Below are positions 1 through 7,825 of a DNA stretch of 64,000 nucleotides, in pieces. The position numbers and the translations under genes are program-made. How positions within the stretch are numbered: position 1 is the stretch's first letter; every line of letters begins with the position of its first letter. Under the pieces are notes generated by a model, which was given only the letters and a program-made list of their open reading frames with translations, ran no database searches and had not been told where the DNA came from. Source of the stretch: Thiodiazotropha sp040506705 (GTDB lineage Bacteria > Pseudomonadota > Gammaproteobacteria > Chromatiales > Chromatiaceae); assembly GCA_040506705.1 (NCBI GenBank), contig JBEVWG010000035.1, positions 1 to 64,000 of the forward strand, written 5' to 3'.

Positions 1-122
1 GCTTTGAATTCTCGGCATAATTGTTTACCTAACCCTAATTTTGAGATCAAACAGATAGCGCCTACTACTAGATGTGTAGTTACAAATGCTAGCCATTTCA
101 GAATGTACTTAAGGCCTCTCAT
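1..122 (-). CDS. Second integron cassette ORF, 5' part only
   Basis: The reading frame starts at an ATG on the minus strand (position 122), 13 bases after the core of the attC site at 135-200, and runs off the window edge. The 40 visible residues begin MRGLKYILKWLAF and include a hydrophobic stretch at about residues 8-27, so a membrane or exported protein is likely. A start codon this close to a recombination core is typical of gene cassettes. The Shine-Dalgarno sequence is weak, as is common in cassettes. The family is not recognised. Confidence 0.5.
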   Translation of the reverse strand, partial: MRGLKYILKWLAFVTTHLVVGAICLISKLGLGKQLCREFK

Positions 123-134
123 ATTTATTCTTGA

Positions 135-200
135 ACATAACGCCCCAGCTCACAGGAGAGCGACCGAAGGGAGCGATTCCTGTGCAGCTGATTGTTATGC
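135..200 (-). other. attC recombination site of a gene cassette
   Basis: On the minus strand the site starts with GCATAAC (194-200) and ends with GTTATGT (135-141), which are complementary over six bases (the R''/R' boxes). Inside, CAGCTCACAGGA (146-157) pairs with TCCTGTGCAGCTG (178-190) with one extrahelical base, as expected for L'/L'' arms. A loop of about 20 bases lies between. The 66-bp length, the imperfect palindrome and the stop codon of the cassette gene falling inside the site all match attC sites. It separates two same-direction ORFs. IntI recognises the folded bottom strand of such sites. Confidence 0.8.
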
Positions 201-515
201 ATTTTCTACGACCAAATGTATGTTTTGTACGCCTGATACAGAAGACTCATTAGACCAAGCATCAATTTCATTTTCGATATTTCCATATAGAACCCAACCT
301 CTGCCAACCCTCTGCGCCAAGGACAATGATTCAATAACTACTTCTGACCAGTTTTGTGCATTTGATGTTATTTCAAATGTACATACGAAACCACCTTTAT
401 GGTAAGGCTCTACGCTTTCATTACTGTGTGTTACTGCCATTTTATCGACGACACGCTTTAAAACCTTTTTTGCTTTTTCAGGAGTGTTCGCTTCAGTGAA
501 TACTTTCCAGTACAT
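195..515 (-). CDS. Integron gene-cassette hypothetical protein, 106 aa
   Basis: The frame starts at ATG 515, preceded by AAGGAAG about 3 bases upstream and by a GTTATGC recombination core at 531-537. A longer upstream extension would cross that core and is unlikely. The protein starts MYWKVFTEANTPEKAKK, has no signal peptide or membrane segment, and looks like a small alpha/beta soluble fold with conserved-looking aromatic blocks (YHKGGFVC, VGRGWVLYG). I do not recognise its function; small proteins of this kind are frequent in environmental cassettes. The TAA stop lies inside the attC site, so gene and attC together form one mobile cassette of about 400 bp. Confidence 0.75.
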   Translation of the reverse strand: MYWKVFTEANTPEKAKKVLKRVVDKMAVTHSNESVEPYHKGGFVCTFEITSNAQNWSEVVIESLSLAQRVGRGWVLYGNIENEIDAWSNESSVSGVQNIHLVVENA

Positions 516-530
516 GCTCTTCCTTATTGT

Positions 531-660
531 GCATAACAGTGGATTATGTGGACGGCTCACAGAATGACTTATGACGCCGGCACATATAATGTCTTATGAC
601 GCCATATGTACTAAATATGTTCTCAAGCATAGAAGAACAGACTTTAGAGTTATAATACTC
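531..660. other. attI-like region between integrase remnant and first cassette
   Basis: This non-coding stretch lies between the intI remnant (reading right) and the first cassette (reading left), where attI and the cassette promoter sit in an integron. It contains the recombination core GTTATGC on the minus strand (531-537) and two direct copies of CTTATGACGCC (568-578 and 593-603, 25 bp apart), reminiscent of the extra integrase-binding direct repeats in attI1. No second full attC palindrome is visible upstream of the core, which favours attI over another attC. A TATAAT occurs at 585-590 and another at 651-656 on the plus strand, but neither has a convincing -35 box. Confidence 0.5.
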
Positions 661-1292
661 ATGGAATCTTCCTAAAATCGCTAATTTTGACGAAATTGTG
701 CAAAGATACATCAATGTTTCCGTATTCCCCCAAAGTCTATCCCCTGGTATCGACGCCATATCGAAGCTTTTATGGCTGATCATCCCAATGTAGGACTCAG
801 ATCTCATTCCGCTAAGAGTGTTACTGACTGGCTTGAACGCACTGGGAGAGATACCAATAATAATAGCTGGCAATTCCGTCAAAAGGTCGATGCCCTTCGA
901 TTGTTGATCTGCCACATCTTGAAGCTGCCCTGGAGAAGTTACTTTGACTGGGCACACCTGTCTACCGGGTAGCAGGCTCTTGAAAAGAGCCACCCTACGA
1001 TTGCCAGTACTTAAAAGATGATTGATTAGGCAGTGGAGGACCCCAAAAACTATTTGGGGAAACACTTCCCTGATTAGAATCGGAAATTTCTTGTTGTAAC
1101 CAGACTCCCCGACTATTCGATCAGCATCGAGCGCTGCCACCTCGGATGGATCAACCGGTTTCTCTATTTCCATAAAGAGAAGTATCCCTGCAATTGTGCT
1201 GAAACTGATGTTGTTCCTTTCTAGAACATTTAACGCTTTAACGCAAGGTTTCTGGGGCAACTGCGGAATCTAGTGTACTGGACAGCCCCTAG
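661..1292 (+). pseudogene. intI: Decayed integron integrase (intI), N-terminal half only
   Basis: The plus strand carries pieces of a tyrosine recombinase of the integron-integrase group in broken frames. NFDEIVQRYINV (683-718) is followed in another frame by WYRRHIEAFMADHP and SWQFRQKVDALRLL (745-969, ending at a TAG at 970). The core SAM-like domain then appears as RKFLVVTRLPDYSISIERC and HLGWINRFLYFHKEKYP (from 1081), then a TAG at 1222 and a shift into FLEHLTL, a stop, and RKVSGATAES (to 1292). The last pieces match the usual IntI pattern (R-HYS-RTE--Y--WI-RF--FH---HP, FL-HLA----VSA-TQ). The catalytic domain with the R-H-R-Y residues is absent. Orientation is away from the cassettes, as in intact integrons. 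Confidence 0.8.
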
Positions 1293-1387
1293 GAGATATT
1301 GAAGGAAATAACAGAACAATGGGCGATCTAACGCACCTTAAATGAGCGCATCAATCAAAACCCAGGGATGTTAAATCAGTGACGGCA

Positions 1388-1410
1388 TGCCCGGGTAGAT
1401 AACCCGGGCA
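1388..1410 (-). terminator. Hairpin downstream of gltD
   Basis: TGCCCGGGT (1388-1396) and ACCCGGGCA (1402-1410) form a perfect 9-bp stem with a 5-base loop, starting about 10 bases after the gltD stop on the minus strand. There is no uridine tract, so it may act as an RNA-stabilising or Rho-assisted end rather than a classical intrinsic terminator. Confidence 0.5.
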
Positions 1411-1419
1411 GACTATGCA

Positions 1420-2871
1420 TTACCACAAAGGCAGGTCGGTGGTTCCCATCAGGTACTCGTCCACTGCGCGGGCGCATTGACGGCCCTCACGGATGGCCCA
1501 TACCACCAGGGATTGACCCCGACGCATGTCACCTGCAGCGTAAACGCCATCGATGGAAGTTTTGTAGGCTGATCCTCCCTCGGTGGCCGCCTTGACGTTA
1601 CCCCGGTTATCCAGATCAACGCCCAGCTCTTCCAGCAGGCCTTCATGTACGGGATGAACAAATCCCATTGCCAGGGTGACCAGGCCAGCTTTGAGTTCAA
1701 ATTCGGAACCGGCGACTTCTGTCATTTTCCAGTTGCCAGCGGAATCTTTCTCCCACTCAACCTTTACGCAGAGAACCCCGGCCAGATTACCGTTGCCATC
1801 ATCGATGAAGTTCTTGGTCGCCACCTGCCACATGCGATCACACCCCTCTTCCTGGGAGCTGGAGGTGCGCATTTTATTGGGCCAGTTAGGCCATGTGGTG
1901 CCCTTTTCCTCTTTTTCAGGAGGTTGAGGCAGTATCTCTAACTGGGTTACTGATGCAGCGCCGTGTCGATGTGATGTACCGATACAATCTGATCCGGTAT
2001 CACCACCACCGATTACCACGACATGTTTTCCGTTAGCGGAGATAAAGTCATCTACCTGGTCGCCCTGTACTTTATGGCTGTTACTGCGCAGGAAATCCAT
2101 TGCAAAGTGCACACCATTTAACTCGCGGCCTGGAATCGAAAGATCGCGGGGCTTTTCGGAACCGCCAGTCAGCACAACGGCGTCAAAATCATCGATCAAC
2201 TGCTTGCCTGGAAGATCGACACCAATGTTGATGCTGGTCTTGAATTCCACACCTTCTGTTCGCATCTGAGCCATACGGCGGTCGATGATCTTTTTATCGA
2301 GCTTGAAATCGGGAATACCGTAACGCAGCAATCCACCGATACGATTCTGCTTTTCATACAGCACGACCGCATGACCCGCTCTGGCAAGTTGCTGAGCTGC
2401 TGCCATGCCCGCCGGGCCTGATCCGACCACAGCAACCCTTTTGCCACTCTTGTGATCGGCAATCTGGGGCTTGACCCATCCTTCATTCCAGGCCTTCTCG
2501 ATAATGCTGAACTCGATGGTTTTGATCGTTACCGGGCTGTCATCGAGATTCAGGGTGCAGGATGCCTCGCAGGGTGCGGGACAGATGCGACCGGTGAATT
2601 CAGGAAAGTTGTTGGTGCTGTGCAGCACGTCGATTGCAGCTCGCCAATCACCCCGATAGACCAGATCGTTCCAGTCCGGGATGATGTTGTTGACAGGGCA
2701 ACCCTGATGGCAGAAAGGGATCCCGCAATCCATGCAGCGCGCACCCTGTTGACTGACATTATCATCACTCAAGGGAATAACGAATTCACTGTAGTGTGTG
2801 ACTCTGTCTGCCACCGGAGCATAGGTCCGGTCCTGACGATCGATCTCTTTAAATCCTGTTGGCTTACCCAT
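1420..2871 (-). CDS. gltD: Glutamate synthase (NADPH) small subunit
   Basis: Cytoplasmic beta subunit of glutamate synthase. It passes electrons from NADPH through FAD and iron-sulfur clusters to the large subunit, which makes two glutamates from glutamine and 2-oxoglutarate. The 483-residue length is typical. The N-terminal Fe-S domain has cysteines C46, C49, C54, C58 and C97, C101, C105. The FAD site is GSGPAG near residues 150-155 and the NADPH site is GGGDTG at 288-293. The gene follows gltB with a 2-base gap, so the two are co-transcribed and probably translationally coupled; a G-rich Shine-Dalgarno lies inside the end of gltB. Confidence 0.96.
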   Translation of the reverse strand: MGKPTGFKEIDRQDRTYAPVADRVTHYSEFVIPLSDDNVSQQGARCMDCGIPFCHQGCPVNNIIPDWNDLVYRGDWRAAIDVLHSTNNFPEFTGRICPAPCEASCTLNLDDSPVTIKTIEFSIIEKAWNEGWVKPQIADHKSGKRVAVVGSGPAGMAAAQQLARAGHAVVLYEKQNRIGGLLRYGIPDFKLDKKIIDRRMAQMRTEGVEFKTSINIGVDLPGKQLIDDFDAVVLTGGSEKPRDLSIPGRELNGVHFAMDFLRSNSHKVQGDQVDDFISANGKHVVVIGGGDTGSDCIGTSHRHGAASVTQLEILPQPPEKEEKGTTWPNWPNKMRTSSSQEEGCDRMWQVATKNFIDDGNGNLAGVLCVKVEWEKDSAGNWKMTEVAGSEFELKAGLVTLAMGFVHPVHEGLLEELGVDLDNRGNVKAATEGGSAYKTSIDGVYAAGDMRRGQSLVVWAIREGRQCARAVDEYLMGTTDLPLW

Positions 2872-2873
2872 GA

Positions 2874-5800
2874 TTAGCGACCCCCATGGCTTGCTGCTGA
2901 GCCATCACTCTTTTTTGCCTGCATCTCTTTCAATGCACGTCGATATTCAACCGGCATGACCTTCACAAACTTCGGTAGCATGGTTTCCCAGTTATCCAGA
3001 ACCCTTTTCGCTACTGCGGAGTTGGTGTAGTGCAAGTGGCGTTCAACCAGCTGTTTTAAACGCAAATCATCGTAACGGGTCATGTCATGGCTCAGATCCA
3101 CCATGCCGTGCGTCTCCAGATCCCCACCCTGGTGATCCAGGTCTTCCAGGGCCTGATCCTCTGCCTCTATCGGCTCCAGTTCAACCTGAGCAAGGTTACA
3201 ACGATCGCCGAAGTCCCCCTCCTCGTCGAGAACATAGGCAATACCCCCGGACATACCTGCTGCGAAGTTTCGACCGGTTGAACCCAGACAAACCACGACA
3301 CCACCTGTCATATATTCACAGCCGTGGTCTCCCACGCCTTCGATAACCGCAGTGGCACCAGAGTTACGCACACCAAAACGTTCACCTCCGACACCGCGGA
3401 AATAGCACTCGCCTTTGATGGCACCGTACAACACGGTGTTACCCACAATGATGTTCTCTTCCGCTTTGCCGATAGCAGACTCTTCTGGTGGATAGATAAC
3501 CAAACGTCCCCCGGAGAGACCCTTGCCGACATAGTCATTACCTTCACCGGCCAATTCGACAGTGATACCTTTCGCCAGCCAGGCACCGAAGGATTGGCCT
3601 GCGGTCCCTTTGACCTTGATATAGATAGTGTCGTCAGTCAAACCGGCGAGACCATATTTCTCAGCAACCCGGCCAGAGAGCATGGCGCCGAATGTACGGT
3701 TGTAGTTGTGAATGTCGATATCGATCTTCACCGCCTCAGCTGACTCCAGAGCCGGCTTGGCCAGCTCTATGAGTTTCAGATCCATGGCTTTGTCGAGTCC
3801 ATGATCCTGAGTTTCGCTGTTGAAAATAGCCACTCCATCAGCTGCCTCAGGTTTTTGCAGCAGACGGCTGTAATCGAGACCTTTGGCCTTCCAGTGGTTG
3901 ATCGCTTTACGCATATCCAGGCGATCACTCTGCCCGACCATCTCATTCCAGCTCTTAAAGCCGAGCTCTGCCATCAGGCGTCGAGCCTCTTCTGCTACAA
4001 AGAAGAAGTAATTGATCACATGATCAGGCGTACCGGTAAAACGTTTACGCAATTCGGGGTCTTGGGTGGCAATACCGACAGGACAGGTATTGAGATGGCA
4101 TTTGCGCATCATCAAACACCCTTCTGCGATCAGTGGTGCGGTTGCAAATCCGATCTCATCAGCACCTAACAGCGCTGCAATCACCACATCCCGGCCTGTT
4201 CTCATTCCGCCGTCAGCCTGAACTGCAATACGTCCGCGCAGTCTGTTCAACACCAGGGTCTGATGTGTCTCTGCCAGACCGATCTCCCAGGGTGAGCCAG
4301 CATGTTTGATCGATGTGAGAGGACTCGCCCCGGTGCCACCATCATACCCAGAGATGGTGACGTGATCTGCATGGGCCTTTGATACCCCGGCTGCCACGGT
4401 ACCCACACCCACCTCAGAGACAAGCTTGACTGATATACGCGCTTTTGGATTGACGTTTTTCAGATCGTGGATCAACTGAGCCAGATCCTCGATTGAGTAG
4501 ATATCATGATGGGGCGGTGGTGAAATCAGACCCACGCCTGGTGTGGAGTGTCGCACCCGGGCAATCTGCTGATTGACTTTATGACCAGGCAGTTGTCCAC
4601 CTTCCCCTGGCTTTGCACCCTGTGCCATCTTGATCTGAATATCATCGGCGTTGACCAGATATTCAGTGGTGACGCCGAAACGTCCTGAGGCGACCTGCTT
4701 GATCGCAGATCGCTCGGGATTTCTTGATCCGTCCGGGAGCGGGTTGAACCTTTCAGGCTCCTCACCACCTTCACCAGTGTTGGACTTGCCACCGATCTGA
4801 TTCATCGCTTTGGCCAGCGTTGAATGGGCTTCGTAAGAGATTGAACCAAAGGACATCGCCCCAGTTGCGAAACGCTTTACGATCTCACTCGCAGGTTCCA
4901 CTTCATCCAATGACAATGGCTGATCAGCCCGTTTGAACTCAAAAAGCCCACGCAGTGTCAGCAGGATCTCATTCTGAGTGTTAACCGCATCGGCAAAAGT
5001 CTGGTAGGTATTCCAATCATTACTGCGCACAGCATGCTGCAGATTGGCAATGGTCTGAGGTGTCCAGTTATGGTCTTCACCCCGCAGTCGATAGGCATAA
5101 TCCCCACCCACATCGAGATGCTTTTTATAGATCTGCTGATCGCCATAGGCCTTGTCATGCCACTTCACGGCTTCAGCTGCGACCTCACTCATTCCAGCGC
5201 CTTCAATGGTCGTTGTGGTACCGGTGAAGAAGTCATCCACAAACTGACTGGAAAGCCCTATGGCGTCAAAAATCTGCGCGCCACAGTAGGATTGATAGGT
5301 TGAGATGCCCATCTTCGACATCACCTTCTTCAGACCCTTGCCAATGGCTTTGATATAGCGATGTTGAGCATCCGGGAAGGACAGTGACTCTGGCAGATTG
5401 GGCAACAACGCCTGAATCGTATCGAAGGCCAGGTATGGGTTGACGGCCTCGGCACCATAGCCAGCCAATGTGGCAAAGTGGTGTATTTCCAATGCGCCAC
5501 CTGTTTCCAGTACCAGACCGGATTCGGTGCGCAACCCTTTCCGGATCAGATGGTGGTGTATCGCTGAAGTGGCTAATAGAGCAGGAATGCCTACGTTGTC
5601 TGCATCCACTTTACGATCGGAGAGGATGAGGATGTTGTAGCCCTCTCTGACTTTATTTTCCGCCAGCTCACAGAGAACCTTCAACGCAGGCTTCATGCCT
5701 TTGGCGCCATTTTTTATCGGATAGATGATATCCAGGGTTTTGGTACGGAAGGCACCACCGGTATTGTCCTCAATGTGGCGTATGCGTTCCAGATCCTCGT

Positions 5801-7514
5801 TGGTAAGCACGGGCTGACTGACCTCGAGGCGCATATGTTCGCCTGCATCAGCCAGATTCAGCAGATTGGGCCTGGGCCCGATCAGGCTTACCAGAGACAT
5901 CACCAGCTCCTCACGAATAGGATCGATCGGTGGGTTGGTCACCTGGGCAAAATTCTGTTTGAAGTAAGTTGAGAGATGCTTCGCTCTCAGTGACAACACA
6001 GAGGGCGGATTGTCCGCGCCCATCGATCCGGTTGCCTCCTGTCCTGTCAGTACCATCGGTGTCAGCAGGAACTTGATATCCTCCTGGCTGTATCCGAAAG
6101 CCTGTTGGGCATCCAGCAGATCTTCATCGTTAGGCGCCATTGGCGCTACATCTGAAGGGAGTGAATCCATGTGGATCTGGGTCTGATCAAGCCAGTCCTG
6201 ATAGGGTTGTGCCTTGGAGAGTTCAGATTTTATCTCGGCGTCGTCAATGATCCGCCCCTGATCCAGATCGATAAGAAACATCTTTCCGGGTTGCAGACGC
6301 CACTTTTTAACAATCTTCTCTTCCGGTATGTCCAATACACCCATTTCCGAACCCATCACCACCAAGTCATCTTCGGTGATCAGATAGCGGGCAGGGCGCA
6401 GACCATTGCGATCCAGGGTCGCACCAATTTGACGACCATCGGTAAAGGCAACAGCTGCCGGGCCATCCCAAGGCTCCATCAGCGCGGCATGATATTCATA
6501 AAAAGCGCGCCGCTGCTCATCCATCTGTTTGTTGCCACCCCAGGCTTCTGGAATCAGCATCATCATCGCCTGAGCAAGGCTATAACCGCCCGCCACCAAG
6601 AGCTCCAAAGCATTGTCGAAGCAAGCTGAGTCGGACTGACCCTCTGGAATCAATGGCCAGATCTTCTCAAGATCATCTCCCAGCACATCGGAAGCCATGG
6701 AGTTTTTGCGTGCCCGCATCCAGTTGACATTGCCGCGCAGCGTGTTGATCTCGCCGTTATGGGCAATCATGCGGAACGGGTGAGCAAGATCCCAGGTCGG
6801 AAAGGTATTGGTGGAGAAGCGCTGATGCACCAGAGCCAAGGCTGAAACCATCCGCTGATCCTTAAGATCCAGGTAGTAATCACCCACCTGATCAGCCAGC
6901 AGCATACCCTTGTAGACCACTGTTCTGGATGAAAAAGAGGTGAAGTAGAAGTCACTGCTACCCTCCATTTCAGACTGTTCGATCTTGTTTTCTATCTGTT
7001 TGCGAATAACAAACAGCTTACGCTCGAAGGCATCCTGATCTGCACACTCCTCTCCACGCCCAACAAAAATCTGTTTAATCACAGGTTCCGTGGGAATGAC
7101 ACTGTAGCCAAGATCGGTGTTACTCACAGGCACATCACGCCAGCCAAGTAGCTTTTGTCCTTCCGATGCTATAAAAGATTCGATGATCTCTTCAGCCGCT
7201 GTGCGGCTGCCGCTGTTTTGCGGCAAAAAGGCCATACCAATGGCGTAATCACCACTCTCCGGCAGATCGAAATCTATCTCAGCACGAAAAAAGGCATCCG
7301 GAATCTGAAGCAGAATTCCAGCACCATCCCCAGCTTTGGGATCCGCGCCTACAGCACCACGATGGGTAAGCCGCTCCAGTATTTCCAACCCCTGTCGGAC
7401 TGTTTCATAGCTTTTAACCCCTTTGATATTGGCAACAAAGCCGACACCACAGGCATCGTGTTCATTTGCGGGATCATAGAGTCCCTGTTTTGGTGGTAAA
7501 GCACCATGGCTCAT
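2874..7514 (-). CDS. gltB: Glutamate synthase (NADPH) large subunit
   Basis: Alpha subunit of glutamate synthase. An N-terminal class II glutamine amidotransferase domain releases ammonia, which is channelled to the FMN/3Fe-4S synthase domain; a C-terminal GXGXG beta-helix domain follows. I take ATG 7514 (MSHGALPPKQ), preceded by GAGG at a good distance, rather than a start 13 codons upstream. The catalytic Cys is then residue 22, within DACGVGF, and would become the N-terminus after propeptide removal. The 3Fe-4S cysteines are seen in GCLMMRKCHLNTCPVG. The length of about 1546 aa is normal. It is first in the gltBD operon. Confidence 0.96.
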   Translation of the reverse strand: MSHGALPPKQGLYDPANEHDACGVGFVANIKGVKSYETVRQGLEILERLTHRGAVGADPKAGDGAGILLQIPDAFFRAEIDFDLPESGDYAIGMAFLPQNSGSRTAAEEIIESFIASEGQKLLGWRDVPVSNTDLGYSVIPTEPVIKQIFVGRGEECADQDAFERKLFVIRKQIENKIEQSEMEGSSDFYFTSFSSRTVVYKGMLLADQVGDYYLDLKDQRMVSALALVHQRFSTNTFPTWDLAHPFRMIAHNGEINTLRGNVNWMRARKNSMASDVLGDDLEKIWPLIPEGQSDSACFDNALELLVAGGYSLAQAMMMLIPEAWGGNKQMDEQRRAFYEYHAALMEPWDGPAAVAFTDGRQIGATLDRNGLRPARYLITEDDLVVMGSEMGVLDIPEEKIVKKWRLQPGKMFLIDLDQGRIIDDAEIKSELSKAQPYQDWLDQTQIHMDSLPSDVAPMAPNDEDLLDAQQAFGYSQEDIKFLLTPMVLTGQEATGSMGADNPPSVLSLRAKHLSTYFKQNFAQVTNPPIDPIREELVMSLVSLIGPRPNLLNLADAGEHMRLEVSQPVLTNEDLERIRHIEDNTGGAFRTKTLDIIYPIKNGAKGMKPALKVLCELAENKVREGYNILILSDRKVDADNVGIPALLATSAIHHHLIRKGLRTESGLVLETGGALEIHHFATLAGYGAEAVNPYLAFDTIQALLPNLPESLSFPDAQHRYIKAIGKGLKKVMSKMGISTYQSYCGAQIFDAIGLSSQFVDDFFTGTTTTIEGAGMSEVAAEAVKWHDKAYGDQQIYKKHLDVGGDYAYRLRGEDHNWTPQTIANLQHAVRSNDWNTYQTFADAVNTQNEILLTLRGLFEFKRADQPLSLDEVEPASEIVKRFATGAMSFGSISYEAHSTLAKAMNQIGGKSNTGEGGEEPERFNPLPDGSRNPERSAIKQVASGRFGVTTEYLVNADDIQIKMAQGAKPGEGGQLPGHKVNQQIARVRHSTPGVGLISPPPHHDIYSIEDLAQLIHDLKNVNPKARISVKLVSEVGVGTVAAGVSKAHADHVTISGYDGGTGASPLTSIKHAGSPWEIGLAETHQTLVLNRLRGRIAVQADGGMRTGRDVVIAALLGADEIGFATAPLIAEGCLMMRKCHLNTCPVGIATQDPELRKRFTGTPDHVINYFFFVAEEARRLMAELGFKSWNEMVGQSDRLDMRKAINHWKAKGLDYSRLLQKPEAADGVAIFNSETQDHGLDKAMDLKLIELAKPALESAEAVKIDIDIHNYNRTFGAMLSGRVAEKYGLAGLTDDTIYIKVKGTAGQSFGAWLAKGITVELAGEGNDYVGKGLSGGRLVIYPPEESAIGKAEENIIVGNTVLYGAIKGECYFRGVGGERFGVRNSGATAVIEGVGDHGCEYMTGGVVVCLGSTGRNFAAGMSGGIAYVLDEEGDFGDRCNLAQVELEPIEAEDQALEDLDHQGGDLETHGMVDLSHDMTRYDDLRLKQLVERHLHYTNSAVAKRVLDNWETMLPKFVKVMPVEYRRALKEMQAKKSDGSAASHGGR

Positions 7515-7825
7515 TTCACAAACCTCATTTTGCCCGCCCTTGGCGGATACCAATCACGCCAAAGGTCATGCATATAACCTAAAATAAGGAAGTCACAACG
7601 GCGAATTAAGCCGCCAAGTGTCACAGAACCTTGCAGGATACTTGAGAAATGCCTCTCAATCTAGAGCCTGAGGCTTTTTTCATTAATCCAACAGATTCAC
7701 TATCCTAAAAAAACCGCTATTCGGACTCTTAGATTACACCTTCATGGCGCTCAAATACCCTGCCGCATACCATGGCAATCTGGAATCCAAACCCGCAAAG
7801 CAGTGAATTGTTGAGTTCAGCACTA
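7515..7825. promoter_or_regulatory. Upstream region of gltBD
   Basis: This 311-bp gap between the damX-like stop and the gltB start must hold the gltBD promoter, on the minus strand. I could not assign reliable -35/-10 boxes. A short stem AGCC-TGA-GGCT followed by six T (7665-7680) would work as a terminator only for plus-strand transcripts, and no plus-strand gene precedes it. Confidence 0.35.

Noticed and set aside
4..405. 133-codon plus-strand ORF
   Set aside because: It crosses the attC site and overlaps the cassette gene on the opposite strand, which has a good ribosome-binding site.
544..1260. 238-codon minus-strand ORF
   Set aside because: It is antisense to the integrase remnant; the plus strand carries recognisable IntI blocks, while this translation resembles no family.
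7665..7680. Terminator-like stem AGCC-TGA-GGCT plus six T
   Set aside because: It faces the plus strand and no plus-strand gene lies upstream; the stem is only four base pairs.
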